A DNA stretch of 64,000 nucleotides from Novosphingobium sp. KCTC 2891 (GTDB lineage: Bacteria; Pseudomonadota; Alphaproteobacteria; Sphingomonadales; Sphingomonadaceae), in contig NZ_JAPCZG010000003.1 of assembly GCF_025938155.1 (NCBI RefSeq), forward strand, positions 472,797 through 536,796, given 5' to 3'. The translations under genes were made by a program, and so were the position numbers. The notes under the pieces were generated by a model. The model was not told where the DNA came from, did no database searches, and was given only the letters and a program-made list of their open reading frames with translations. Numbering within the stretch: the first letter of the stretch is position 1; each line of letters opens with the position of its first letter. Of this stretch, positions 28,511 to 38,581 are shown in pieces.

Positions 28511-28971
28511 GCGCTCTTGAGCGGCGAGGCTTCCTTGGAATGGACCGAGCCCATCAAGATGACCGCGCCCGAACCTTGCGCGTACATGTGGGGCAGGACG
28601 GCCTTGGAGGTGAGGAACGCGCCGTCGAGATGGATCGCCAGCATCTTCTTCCAGTCGGCATAGGCGAACTGTTCCACCGGGTTGACGATCTGGATGCCGG
28701 CATTGGACACCAGCACGTCGACCGTGCCCCAACGCGCGACCACGGCCGCGACGCCGGCGTTCACCTGTGCCTCGTCGGTCACGTCCATCGCCACGGCCAT
28801 GGCCGCGTCCGGATGCGCGGTGTTGATCGCGTCGGCAGCAGCCTGCGCCGCATCGAGCTTGAGGTCGGCGATGGCGACGCGCCCGCCCGCTTCGGCATAG
28901 CGCCTGGCGATGCCGAGGCCGATGCCGCTGGCTGCGCCGGTGACGATGGTGACCTTGTTGTCGAGTTTCAT
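28189..28971 (-). CDS. 3-hydroxybutyrate dehydrogenase (SDR family)
   Basis: A 260-residue short-chain dehydrogenase. The cofactor motif is [12 protein letters not shown] (residues 11-22), with NAG in VLVSNAGIQ, the catalytic serine in LMGSVHS, and YVTAK for Tyr/Lys. The family-specific [19 protein letters not shown] and SSDEV-like C-terminal half match D-3-hydroxybutyrate dehydrogenases that turn 3-hydroxybutyrate into acetoacetate in PHB turnover. GAAGGAAG precedes the ATG at 28971. It converges with and overlaps the hypothetical gene at 27365. The name bdhA is likely but not proven. Confidence 0.85.
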   Translation of the reverse strand: MKLDNKVTIVTGAASGIGLGIARRYAEAGGRVAIADLKLDAAQAAADAINTAHPDAAMAVAMDVTDEAQVNAGVAAVVARWGTVDVLVSNAGIQIVNPVEQFAYADWKKMLAIHLDGAFLTSKAVLPHMYAQGSGAVILMGSVHSKEASPLKSAYVTAKHGLLGLARVIAKEGGPKGVRSNVICPGFVRTPLVDKQIPEQARELGISEDEVVRKVMLGQTVDGEFTSVEDIAELALFFAAFPSNALTGQSLTASHGWSMT

Positions 28972-29062
28972 GCTGGCTTCCTTCATTGGTCCGGACAGGT
29001 CCCTGCTGGCGCAACGCGCGCCGCATCGCGGGGTGCCCTTCCTATTTTGCGGGATGGGGCCT

Positions 29063-30190
29063 TCAGGCGAGATCGAGGCTGATAATGCCGTGGCGGGGGC
29101 GCGGCCGGCCATGCCAGCGCGGGCTGGCCAGCGACCGCGTGACATCGCGGTGCCCGGCCTGCCAATGGCCTTCGACCGAGGTGCGCGAGAACTCGTAGTC
29201 CTTGCTGGGCGTCTCGTAGTCCTCGCAGCGGTTGATGAGTTGCAGCACGGTGACCCCGCCTTCGTGCGCGCGTCGGGTGAGCAGCGCGACGTCGGGATCG
29301 TCGCGCAGGCTTTCGGGCAGCTTTTCCGCCAGCCGCGCGGCGGCGGCCTGAAGCGCTTCGATCCGCTTGGGCAGGTCGGTGTTCAGGCGGGTGCGGCTGG
29401 AAAAGCGGATGTCCTTTTCGCGCTGGGCGGCTTCGGCAAGGCTGCGCGGCATCATCCCGCGCGCGCTGAACAGATCGACCTGGAACACCAGCAGGTCATG
29501 GCGCTGGTCTTCGTTGTCGCGCATGTCGAGCACGTATTGCAGCGGGGTGTTCGAGACGATGCCCCCGTCCCAGTAAGGTTCGCCGTCGATCATCACCGGC
29601 GGCAGGCCGGGGGGCAGCGCGCCGCTGGCCATGATGTGATCGGGTTCGATCAGACGGTCGCGGTTGTCGAAATAGACGAAGTTGCCCGTCAACACGTTGA
29701 CCGCGCCCACGCTGAAGCGCACCGGGCCGTTGTTCAGCAGGTCGAAATCGACGAGATCGAGCAGGGTCTGGCGCAAGGGCGCGGTGTCATACACGCTGAT
29801 CGCCTCGGGCGAGCCGGGCAGCGCCAGCCACGGCGGCGTGGTGCGCGGCGTGAAGAAGCCGGGAATGCCGGTGAGCGCGACCCAGCCGGCCGCCGCCTCG
29901 TTGAACAGGCGCCGGCCCCAGCCTTGCGCAAAGGGCGAGGGGTAGGGAACGCGGGAAGAAGCCTGCTCCCAGAAGGCGCGCAGTCGCTCCACCCGCCGCT
30001 CGGGCGGATTGCCGGCGATGAGCGCGGCGTTGATCGCGCCGATCGAGATGCCGCCGATCCAGTCCGGCTCGTGCCCGGCCTGGGCGAGCGCCTCGAACAC
30101 GCCGGCCTGATAGGCGCCCAGCGCGCCGCCGCCCTGAAGGACGAGCACGCATTTTTCGCGCGACCGGTTCCGCGATTGCACCGTTGCCAT
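29063..30190 (-). CDS. Patatin-like phospholipase
   Basis: A 375-residue protein. The oxyanion motif [16 protein letters not shown] is near residue 20, the nucleophile elbow GGISIGAIN follows, and the catalytic aspartate is in [10 protein letters not shown]; this is a complete Ser-Asp dyad. The C-terminal part (DUF3734-like) is rich in charged helix. It probably hydrolyses acyl lipids, perhaps PHB-associated. AAGGA precedes the ATG. Same strand as the upstream smpB-side gap; next to 3-hydroxybutyrate dehydrogenase. Confidence 0.88.
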   Translation of the reverse strand: MATVQSRNRSREKCVLVLQGGGALGAYQAGVFEALAQAGHEPDWIGGISIGAINAALIAGNPPERRVERLRAFWEQASSRVPYPSPFAQGWGRRLFNEAAAGWVALTGIPGFFTPRTTPPWLALPGSPEAISVYDTAPLRQTLLDLVDFDLLNNGPVRFSVGAVNVLTGNFVYFDNRDRLIEPDHIMASGALPPGLPPVMIDGEPYWDGGIVSNTPLQYVLDMRDNEDQRHDLLVFQVDLFSARGMMPRSLAEAAQREKDIRFSSRTRLNTDLPKRIEALQAAAARLAEKLPESLRDDPDVALLTRRAHEGGVTVLQLINRCEDYETPSKDYEFSRTSVEGHWQAGHRDVTRSLASPRWHGRPRPRHGIISLDLA

Positions 30191-30313
30191 GTCGTTCCTT
30201 CCAGCGGTTCTGCGGGCAATTGTGCACTGCAACGTGGCATTGGCAAGACATCTTCGCCGATGCCGGGGCAGAGCCTTCCCATCCGCGCGCGCAGTCCCTA
30301 CATACGCGCCATC

Positions 30314-30796
30314 ATGGCCCGTCCGACCCCCGCTGCATTCGACAAGAAGAAGATCGTCGCCGAGAACCGGCGCGCGCGCTTCGATTATTATATCGAGGAC
30401 GTGTTCGAGGCGGGCATCGCCCTGACCGGAACCGAAGTGAAGTCACTGCGGTTCGGCGAAGGCTCGATCGCCGAGAGCTATGCCGAGGTGAAGAACGGCG
30501 AGGTGTGGCTGATCAACTCGAACGTGCCCGAGTTCAGCCATGGCAACCGCTTCAATCACGTGCCGAAGCGCCCGCGCAAGCTGCTGCTGAAGGAACGCGA
30601 GATCAGCAAGTTCCACGGCGCGGTCGAGCGCAAGGGCATGACGCTGGTGCCGCTCTCAGTCTATTTCAACGGGCGCGGCCGCGCGAAGGTGGAACTGGCG
30701 CTGGCCAAGGGCAAGAACGCCGCCGACAAGCGCGCGACGACGAAGGAACGCGATTGGCAGCGCGACAAGGCCAGAATCATGCGCGAGCACGGGTGA
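30314..30796 (+). CDS. smpB: SsrA-binding protein
   Basis: A 160-residue protein that binds tmRNA in ribosome rescue. Family markers: [48 protein letters not shown], and [20 protein letters not shown]. The basic C-terminal tail ([19 protein letters not shown]) matches the family. The last bases of the gene are duplicated just downstream (see repeat). No ssrA gene was found in the window. Confidence 0.96.
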   Translation: MARPTPAAFDKKKIVAENRRARFDYYIEDVFEAGIALTGTEVKSLRFGEGSIAESYAEVKNGEVWLINSNVPEFSHGNRFNHVPKRPRKLLLKEREISKFHGAVERKGMTLVPLSVYFNGRGRAKVELALAKGKNAADKRATTKERDWQRDKARIMREHG

Positions 30797-30837
30797 TCGC
30801 GTCGGAGGCGTATCATGCGCGAGCACGGGTGATCGCG
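30776..30837 (+). repeat. 26-base direct repeat covering the end of smpB
   Basis: The sequence at 30776-30801, which includes the last five codons and stop of smpB, occurs again exactly at 30812-30837, a 36-base period with a 10-base insert. It is a recent short duplication of the gene's 3' end and needs no function. Confidence 0.85.
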
Positions 30838-30936
30838 CGGGGACGCTGCTTCACCGCCCGGAAAGGCTTCGCCGGCTAGATTGGTGTCATCGTCCCATGG
30901 CGGGACGATCGCGAGTGGGGTAATCCCCGAGGACCG

Positions 30937-31497
30937 ATGCAGACCAGAATCGCCAATTGGGCCCGGGCCAACATGCCGACGCGCGAACAGATGGAGCGCA
31001 ACCGCTTTGCGCGTCCGCTTGCCGCGCGCCATGAACTGTGGCGCTTCACCCGCCGTTCGGTACCGCGCGGCGTGGCCGTGGGGCTGTTCATCGGCATCTT
31101 CGCGATGATTCCCGGCGTGCAGATCGTGGGCGCGGCGGTTATGTGTCTGCCGTTCCGCGCGAACATCCCGATCGCGGCGCTGATGACGTTCATCTCGATC
31201 CCCCCGACGACGCTGTTCGTATTCCTGCCCGGGGCGATCTGGGTGGGCAACCGCTTCGGCTTCCATGCCGACATGGCGACCGTGTCGCATCTCGTCTCCC
31301 ACGGGGCCGGGGTGGGCCAGTGGCTGGCCTGGCTGGGCACGGACGCGGCACCCTCGCTGGTCATCGGACTGGGCGTGATCTCGCTGGCGTCGGCGGTGGT
31401 CGGCTATTTCGTGTCGGCAGTCGGCTGGCGCTGGTGGACCGCGCACAAGCGGCGCACGCGGCTGATGCGCAGCGAGGCGAGGGACTTTCCGGAGTGA
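30937..31497 (+). CDS. DUF2062 membrane protein
   Basis: A 186-residue protein with a basic N-terminus followed by hydrophobic segments at about 47-70, 78-105 and 145-170. The DUF2062 signature is visible in PRGVAVGLFIGIFAMIPGVQ, then FISIPPTTLFVFLPG. Membrane protein of unknown function, widespread in proteobacteria. Its stop overlaps a potential GTG start of the following cckA, so the two are likely co-transcribed. RBS-like AGG precedes the ATG. Confidence 0.85.
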   Translation: MQTRIANWARANMPTREQMERNRFARPLAARHELWRFTRRSVPRGVAVGLFIGIFAMIPGVQIVGAAVMCLPFRANIPIAALMTFISIPPTTLFVFLPGAIWVGNRFGFHADMATVSHLVSHGAGVGQWLAWLGTDAAPSLVIGLGVISLASAVVGYFVSAVGWRWWTAHKRRTRLMRSEARDFPE

Positions 31498-31517
31498 ATT
31501 CAGGCGAGGGGACGAAC

Positions 31518-33956
31518 GTGGCGGGCATGGCGGGAAGCGATACGGTTTCCGCGGCCCAGGTGCGGCTTCCCCTGCGCGAGGTGCTGGCGGTTGCTGCTGG
31601 CGTGGCGGTTTCGGCGGGGTTGCTGTGGGCCGTCTCGCGTGAGCCGCTGGTCGTGCTCGCTTTCGTGGCGGGCATGGCGCTGCTCGCCGTGCTGCTCCAT
31701 CTCCTGCTGCGCTTGCGGCCCGAGGTCGAACTTCCCGATTTTGCCGTTCCCGACTGGTCGGTGACTCATGCCGCTATCGACCGCCCGGACGAAGCCGTGG
31801 CCATTACCGACCGCGCCGGACGGCTGGTTTGCGCCAACGGCCGTTTCGGTGAATGGTTCGGGGCGAGCGCAGTGCCGCCGCGCCTTCCGGTCGATCCCGT
31901 CGATGCGGACGTGGTGGAAAATGCCGGCCGCGCCGCGTGGCGCGACGGGCGTGCCCACGCCGCTGGCGTCGCCGCGGGGCAGAACCTGCTGCGGCTGGAC
32001 GTCCACCGCGCCGGGCGGGGCGAAAACTATCTCGTCTGGCGCTTCGTGCCAGTGGCCGAACACAATATCCTTGCCGAAGTGGCCGGCCATGTCGGCGGGA
32101 AGACCGGGCGCGCGCTGGCCCGGGAAGGCATCCAGACCGCGATGGTCGCGCCCGATGGGCAGGTGCTGGCCGCCAACGCGGCGTTCGCGCTGCGTGCCGC
32201 GGGCAGCGAGGCGAGCGACCTTGTCGGAACAGACTTCGTGGGCTGGTTCCGCTCCGATGAGCACGAGCGCGTTTTCTATGCCAGCGAAGGCGCGAAAGGC
32301 GCGCCTGTGCGCTTCGTCCACGTGCCGGTGGCCGATCCCGACGAAGCCGGCGATGTCGATCCGGCGCGGACGGCCTCGCTGTTCCTGCTGATCGACGATC
32401 AGGCCGGCATTGGCGATCCGCGCGCGGGCCTGCCGCAGATCGAGGCGCTGCTGTCTCGCTTGCCGCTGGGGCTGGCCATGACCGACCGCGACGGGCGCTT
32501 CCTGTTCGCCAACCGTGCCTTCCTGCGCGCGGCCGGGCACGAGGACCCCAACGTGCCGCCGACCTACCCTTCGGACCTTGTCATCCGCGAGGACAAGGGG
32601 GCGCTGGCGGATGCGGTGCGCCGCTATGCGCAGGGCACGCCGATGGCCGGCGACGTGGCGGTGCGGCTGCGCGCGGCCCCGGATGAGCCGGTGTCGCTTA
32701 GCCTGGCGGGGGTGCGCGGGCTGGGCGAAGGCGCGGTGCTGCTCAGCCTCAAGGATTCGTCGGAGGAAACCCGGCTCAAGCGCGAGATCGCGCAGGCCAC
32801 CAAGATGCAGGCCGTGGGCCAGCTGGCGGGCGGCGTGGCGCACGATTTCAACAACGTGCTGACCGCGATCATCGGCTATTGCGACCTGATGCTGATGCGC
32901 CACACGCCGGGCGACAGCGACTATGACGACATCCAGCAGATCAAGGCCAATTCCAACCGCGCCGCGTCGCTGACCCGGCAGTTGCTGGCGTTCTCGCGCC
33001 AGCAGACGCTGCGCCCCGAAGTGCTGCAACTGCCCGATGTGGTGGCGGAGGTCTCCACCCTGCTGAAGCGGCTGCTGGGCGAGAAGATCAGCCTGGAAGT
33101 CACCCATGACCGCGAACTGGGCTTCGTGCGCGCGGACCCGGTGCAGCTGGAGCAGGTGCTGCTCAACCTCGCGGTCAACGCGCGCGATGCGATGGCGGGC
33201 GGCAAGGCGGGGGGCATCCTGCGACTGAAGACGCGCCGGATCACCGCCGCCGACGTGCGCGCGATGAAAAGCGAGATCCTGCCGATTGGCGATTATACCG
33301 CGCTGATCGTGGAGGACACCGGCCACGGCATCAAGCCCAGCCAGATCGGCAAGATCTTCGAGCCGTTCTTCACCACCAAGGAAAAGGGCAAGGGCACCGG
33401 GCTGGGGCTTTCCACCGTCTATGGCATCGTCAAGCAATCGGGCGGGTTCATCTTTGCCGAGAGCGAAGTGGGCAGGGGCACGAAGTTCACCGTCTACCTG
33501 CCTGTGCATGTGCCCGATCCGGCCGACCTGGCCGAGGCTGCCAAGCCCAAGGCCGAGGCGCGCCGTGCCGAATGGAGCGGCGGCGGGCGCGTGCTTTTGG
33601 TGGAGGACGAGGACACCGTTCGCGCCGTGGCCGAACGCGCGCTGGTGCGGCAGGGCTACGAAGTGGTCACGGCGGCGGACGGCGAGGAGGGGCTGGAAGC
33701 GCTGGGCCGGACGATTGCGGCCGGCGGCGATTTCGACCTCGTGGTCTCGGACGTGGTGATGCCCAGCATGGACGGCCCGGCGATGGCGCGCGAAATCCGC
33801 CGCATCCGCGCGGACCTGCCCGTGCTGTTCATGTCCGGCTATGCCGAGGAACAGCTGCGGCGCGACATCGATATTCCCAATATGCACTTCCTCGCCAAGC
33901 CGTTCAGCGTCGCGCAGATCGTGGCGGCGGTGGAGGACGTGCTGCGCGCCGGCTGA
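31518..33956 (+). CDS. cckA: Hybrid histidine kinase CckA
   Basis: An 812-residue protein from a GTG preceded by GAGGGGA; GTG at 31494, overlapping the previous stop, is an alternative. Two transmembrane helices lie at about residues 22-42 and 48-68. PAS-type sensor regions follow to about 425. The HisKA H-box is GGVAHDFNNVLTAIIGY with phospho-accepting H442. The ATPase follows with VEDTGHGIKPSQIGKIFEPF and GTGLGLSTVYG. A receiver domain with D745 (VVSDVVMPSMDG) ends the protein. It directs cell-cycle phosphorelay to ChpT/CtrA in alphaproteobacteria. The recA gene follows. Confidence 0.93.
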   Translation: MAGMAGSDTVSAAQVRLPLREVLAVAAGVAVSAGLLWAVSREPLVVLAFVAGMALLAVLLHLLLRLRPEVELPDFAVPDWSVTHAAIDRPDEAVAITDRAGRLVCANGRFGEWFGASAVPPRLPVDPVDADVVENAGRAAWRDGRAHAAGVAAGQNLLRLDVHRAGRGENYLVWRFVPVAEHNILAEVAGHVGGKTGRALAREGIQTAMVAPDGQVLAANAAFALRAAGSEASDLVGTDFVGWFRSDEHERVFYASEGAKGAPVRFVHVPVADPDEAGDVDPARTASLFLLIDDQAGIGDPRAGLPQIEALLSRLPLGLAMTDRDGRFLFANRAFLRAAGHEDPNVPPTYPSDLVIREDKGALADAVRRYAQGTPMAGDVAVRLRAAPDEPVSLSLAGVRGLGEGAVLLSLKDSSEETRLKREIAQATKMQAVGQLAGGVAHDFNNVLTAIIGYCDLMLMRHTPGDSDYDDIQQIKANSNRAASLTRQLLAFSRQQTLRPEVLQLPDVVAEVSTLLKRLLGEKISLEVTHDRELGFVRADPVQLEQVLLNLAVNARDAMAGGKAGGILRLKTRRITAADVRAMKSEILPIGDYTALIVEDTGHGIKPSQIGKIFEPFFTTKEKGKGTGLGLSTVYGIVKQSGGFIFAESEVGRGTKFTVYLPVHVPDPADLAEAAKPKAEARRAEWSGGGRVLLVEDEDTVRAVAERALVRQGYEVVTAADGEEGLEALGRTIAAGGDFDLVVSDVVMPSMDGPAMAREIRRIRADLPVLFMSGYAEEQLRRDIDIPNMHFLAKPFSVAQIVAAVEDVLRAG

Positions 33957-34151
33957 CCGGCTGGCCGCGGGGTTCGACTCGGGTAGGGCGCTGGGTGCGG
34001 CGGGCGCGTGACGGAAAATCGTTTCGGATTCGGCGGTGCAACGGCTGGCGGCGCGGGCCGACAGGTCTTTGGCGGAGCTTGCCTGGCCCGGAAAAGCCCT
34101 TGTCCACTAAGTGCTTGACCCGGTTTGTTTCCATTTTGGCGAGAAATTTTT

Positions 34152-34166
34152 GTTCCCCTCTTGTTC
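34152..34166 (+). promoter_or_regulatory. LexA (SOS) box upstream of recA
   Basis: GTTC-N7-GTTC, the alphaproteobacterial LexA-binding consensus, lies 77 bases before the recA start. The second half-site also joins a GTTC-GTATG-GAAC palindrome at 34163-34175. Confidence 0.85.
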
Positions 34167-34242
34167 GTATGGAACAAACGGAATACACAGGTGCCTGTTG
34201 ACGGTTCGTGTGGGCCATCTCTAGGCAAGGGAAAGCAAAGCC

Positions 34243-35313
<1,071 letters not shown>

Positions 35314-35366
35314 GCTTTCAGGCGTCGGAAGCCTCCATCCTTTCCCTTTCCGCCGCCAGATCAAAG

Positions 35367-35405
35367 AACGGCGCGTTCCCCGGCAGGAACGCGCCGTTTT
35401 CTTTT
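35367..35405 (+). terminator. Intrinsic terminator of recA
   Basis: A perfect 13-base stem (35367-35379 with 35386-35398), AACGGCGCGTTCC / GGAACGCGCCGTT, six-base loop, followed by TTCTTTT. Confidence 0.85.
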
Positions 35406-35458
35406 GATTGCCGCGGCTCTCCCCCGGCCTTGGCTCTCCCTAGCTTGCTGCGATTCTC

Positions 35459-37537
35459 CTACGCCGCCAGCTTCGCCTTGGCCTGAACCACTTCGTCGGC
35501 CTGCCGGCCCGACAGTTCGGCGAGGTGGTCGGGCTGCGCGGTAAAGCTGGCGAGGCCCTGGCTGAGCGAACGGAGCTCGGCATCGAGCCCGTGCAGGCTG
35601 GCTTCGGGCATCATCGCTTCAACCCGTTCCCACCGGTCCCATTCGGGATGGGGGGCGAGTCCCAGGATCTGCCCGCGCCGGGTGGACAGGACCGACCCCG
35701 CTTTCGAACCGGTGCCCGCGGGCGTGTCGATGGTCACCCGGCAGATGGGCTCGAGCAGATAGGGCGCGGCCTGCGCCAGCGCGTCGGTCATGGCCAGACG
35801 TCCCGCGAGGCGGAAGGCGAGTTCCGAACTGTCCACGGCGTGGAAGCTGCCGTCGGTCAGCGTGACCGCGACATCCACAACCGGGAAGCCGAGCGGGCCG
35901 CAGGCCATGGCATCGCGCACGCCGGCCTCGACCGCGGGAATCCATTGCTTCGGAATGGCCCCGCCGGTGATGCGCTCTTCGAACACGAAGCCGGCGCCGG
36001 GATCGAGCGGCCGGATTTCGATCACGGCGTCGCCATACTGGCCATGTCCGCCCGACTGCTTCTTGTGCCGTCCGCGCGCGCCGGCCGCCTTGCGGATCGA
36101 TTCGCGATAGGCGATTGCCGGTGGCGCGGTATCGAGCGCGACGCCGCTGCGCCGCTTCAGCCGCGCCAGCACCACCGCAAGATGCTCGTCGTTGATCCCG
36201 CCGAGCAGCGTGGCATGGCTTTCCTCGTCGCGGGTCCACACCAGTGCCGGGTCCTCCTCGCACAGCTTGTGGAGCGCGGCGGAAAGTTTCACGTCGTCCT
36301 TGCGGTCGCGCGTAGTCACGGCCAGTGCGGCGTTGCGCGGGGGCAGGGCCAGCTCGGTCGCTTCGGGCGCATCGGCATCGCGGCGCAGCAGGGCGCCGAC
36401 GCGCACGCCTTCGAGCCGGGCCACCGCGACGACCTCGCCGGGCCTCGCCGCTGCGATCTTGGCGGTCTTGTCGCCCTGCACCGCGAACAGGCCGCCGGTG
36501 CGCTGGCCGCCGATGGTATCGCCTTCGTGCAGGGTTCCGCCCAGCACACGCCCTATGGCGAGGCGGCCGATCGCGCCGCCGTTGCTCACCTTGAACACGT
36601 GCAGCGCGCCGCCGGAGCCCTCTACGCCGAGCCGGGCAGCCGCCGCGTCGGGCGCGGGAGCTTCGTGGCGCAGCAGCTTGAGCAGGCGGCGCACCCCGCC
36701 GTCCTGCAGGGCCGAGCCGAACAGCACGGGGACGACGCGGTTGGTGGCGGTATCTACGGCGAGGTCGGCCAGGACGGTTTCGGCGCCGGGCTCCTCGTCC
36801 ATCAGCAGCGCTTCCATCAGCGTGTCATCGAAATCGGCGAGCGTTTCGAGCAGCGCCTGCCGTTCGGCCTTTTCGCGCATTTCAAGCTCGCCGGGAATCG
36901 CCACGGGCTCGGACGGGGCACCCGGCCGGTAACGCCATGCGCGTTCCAGCGCGACGTCGACATAACCCGTCACCTGCTCGCCTTCGCGGATCGGAAACTC
37001 GCGTAGCACCAACGGCTCGCGGCTGAGCGGCTGGAGAGCTGCCAGCACTTCACGCACCGATCCTGCACGCGCACCATCGATCTTGTTGATGAAAATGGCG
37101 TGCGGAATTTCGAGCGCATCGAGTCGCCGCAGGATGGGGCCGGCGAGCGCGGCGCGTTCGGGTGCCGGATCGACCACCACCACCGCCATGTCCATCGCGG
37201 TGAGGGCGGGGAAGCCGTCGGCGGCAAAGCCGGTGCCGCCGGGGGTGTCGAGCAGGGCGAAGCGCTCCCCCAGATAGTCGAAATGCAGCACGTTGGTTTC
37301 GGTCGAGCCGCGGCGTGCGCGGGCTTCGGGGCTGGCATCGCCCGCGCTTGTTCCCGCTTCGACGCTGCCCTTGCGTGGCAGGGTGCCGGCGGCGTGGAGC
37401 AGAGCTTCGGCCAAGCTTGTCTTGCCCGTTCCTGCCGGGCCGACCAGCGCGATCGCCCGGACAGGTCCGGACCCGGCGCCGGCCTCCCGGCCGCCTTTGC
37501 CTCCGTGGACTTGGGTTTCCTTCAGGTTGCTGCCCAT
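35459..37537 (-). CDS. EF-G-like GTPase paralogue
   Basis: A 692-residue protein with the EF-G domain order: GTPase, OB-like domain 2, domains III-V. The P-loop is GPAGTGKT (33-40), G3 is DTPGG (97-101) and G4 NKID (151-154). The canonical DTPGH histidine is replaced by Gly101, and an 18-residue Gly/Lys-rich N-terminal extension is present. It resembles the divergent EF-G-like group found in addition to normal FusA; the usual FusA is not in this window. It may act in recycling or regulation of ribosomes. A clear AGGAGG precedes the ATG. Confidence 0.8.
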   Translation of the reverse strand: MGSNLKETQVHGGKGGREAGAGSGPVRAIALVGPAGTGKTSLAEALLHAAGTLPRKGSVEAGTSAGDASPEARARRGSTETNVLHFDYLGERFALLDTPGGTGFAADGFPALTAMDMAVVVVDPAPERAALAGPILRRLDALEIPHAIFINKIDGARAGSVREVLAALQPLSREPLVLREFPIREGEQVTGYVDVALERAWRYRPGAPSEPVAIPGELEMREKAERQALLETLADFDDTLMEALLMDEEPGAETVLADLAVDTATNRVVPVLFGSALQDGGVRRLLKLLRHEAPAPDAAAARLGVEGSGGALHVFKVSNGGAIGRLAIGRVLGGTLHEGDTIGGQRTGGLFAVQGDKTAKIAAARPGEVVAVARLEGVRVGALLRRDADAPEATELALPPRNAALAVTTRDRKDDVKLSAALHKLCEEDPALVWTRDEESHATLLGGINDEHLAVVLARLKRRSGVALDTAPPAIAYRESIRKAAGARGRHKKQSGGHGQYGDAVIEIRPLDPGAGFVFEERITGGAIPKQWIPAVEAGVRDAMACGPLGFPVVDVAVTLTDGSFHAVDSSELAFRLAGRLAMTDALAQAAPYLLEPICRVTIDTPAGTGSKAGSVLSTRRGQILGLAPHPEWDRWERVEAMMPEASLHGLDAELRSLSQGLASFTAQPDHLAELSGRQADEVVQAKAKLAA

Positions 37538-37701
37538 CGTCGCCTCCTTTCATGCGAAGGCGCGTCGGGCGCTGGTTCGTCGCACGCCTGACGCGCAGGG
37601 GGACCGTGAACGGATGGTCTGCCTGCCGGGCGTGAGTCGCAAGTGCAAAACGGAACTGCTTGCCGCTTGCCGCGCCCGTCCCGCAGGCGTAGCCTTCCGT
37701 G

Positions 37702-38532
37702 ATGACGGATGCGCGAGACTGGGAAGGCGGCGTTGGCCGCAACTGGGCCGCCGAGTGGCAGCGGACCGATCGGTCTTTTGCGGCGCTCACCCCGCGCCTG
37801 TTGGAATGCATTGCGCAGCAATCCGGCGTGCGCGTGGTCGATATCGGCTGCGGCGCTGGCGAGCTTTCCATCGGTGTGGCGCGCGCCCGGCCGCACGCGC
37901 ACGTGACCGGCATCGACTTGTCCCAAGACTTGCTGGCGGTGGCCGCCGCGCGGGCTGAAGGCGTGCCCAACGTATCGTTCGAGCGGGCGGATGCGTCGCG
38001 CTGGATCGATCCGGATCGGGCGCCCGATCTCTATGTCTCGCGCCATGGCGTGATGTTCTTCGACGATCCGCCCGCCGCTTTCGCCCATCTTGCGCGGGCG
38101 TCGATGCCGGGGGCGCGGCTGGTGTTCTCGTGCTTCCGCGCGGTGGAGGAAAATGGCTGGGCTGCGGAAATATCCCGGCTGTTGCCCCCTGCGCCGCCTC
38201 CATCCACGCCGGTCGGGCCCTATCCGCCGGGTCCCTTCGCCTTTGCTGATCCGGAACACGTCCGCCACTGCCTCGCGGGGTGGAAGGACATTGCCTTCAC
38301 CCCGTTCGATTTCTCCTATGTCGCGGGCAGCGGGGAATCGCCGGTGGCCGATGCGCTGGCCTTTTTCCAGCGAATCGGTCCGGCAGCCTTTGCCATTCGT
38401 ACATTGCCCGACAGCGCCCGCGCTTCGTTCGAAAAGCGGCTGGAAGAGCTGGTCCGGTCGCGTCTGGCGGCCGGTCAGGTGACGTTTCCGTCGGCCGTCT
38501 GGCTCGTGACCGCAACGGCCGATCACAGATAG
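37702..38532 (+). CDS. Class I SAM-dependent methyltransferase
   Basis: A 276-residue protein. The SAM motif [16 protein letters not shown] (motif I) is followed by [15 protein letters not shown], an acidic FERADASRW and the post-motif [12 protein letters not shown]. The substrate is not evident; resembles ubiquinone- or small-molecule-type methyltransferases. A GTG directly upstream (37699) is in frame. It lies between the EF-G paralogue (opposite strand) and alaS, possibly sharing a promoter with alaS. Confidence 0.78.
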   Translation: MTDARDWEGGVGRNWAAEWQRTDRSFAALTPRLLECIAQQSGVRVVDIGCGAGELSIGVARARPHAHVTGIDLSQDLLAVAAARAEGVPNVSFERADASRWIDPDRAPDLYVSRHGVMFFDDPPAAFAHLARASMPGARLVFSCFRAVEENGWAAEISRLLPPAPPPSTPVGPYPPGPFAFADPEHVRHCLAGWKDIAFTPFDFSYVAGSGESPVADALAFFQRIGPAAFAIRTLPDSARASFEKRLEELVRSRLAAGQVTFPSAVWLVTATADHR

Positions 38533-38581
38533 AGATGAATCGTGCTTGTTCCGCGTCGAACGCTCGCCTAATTCGCGGCGC

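Noticed and set aside
30184..30879. Alternative frame over smpB
   Set aside because: Rich in Arg/Gln from reading smpB out of frame; smpB itself is unmistakable.
34163..34175. GTTC-GTATG-GAAC palindrome as a second LexA site of a different type
   Set aside because: It shares its half-site with the GTTC-N7-GTTC box and could be chance; only the latter matches the expected consensus.
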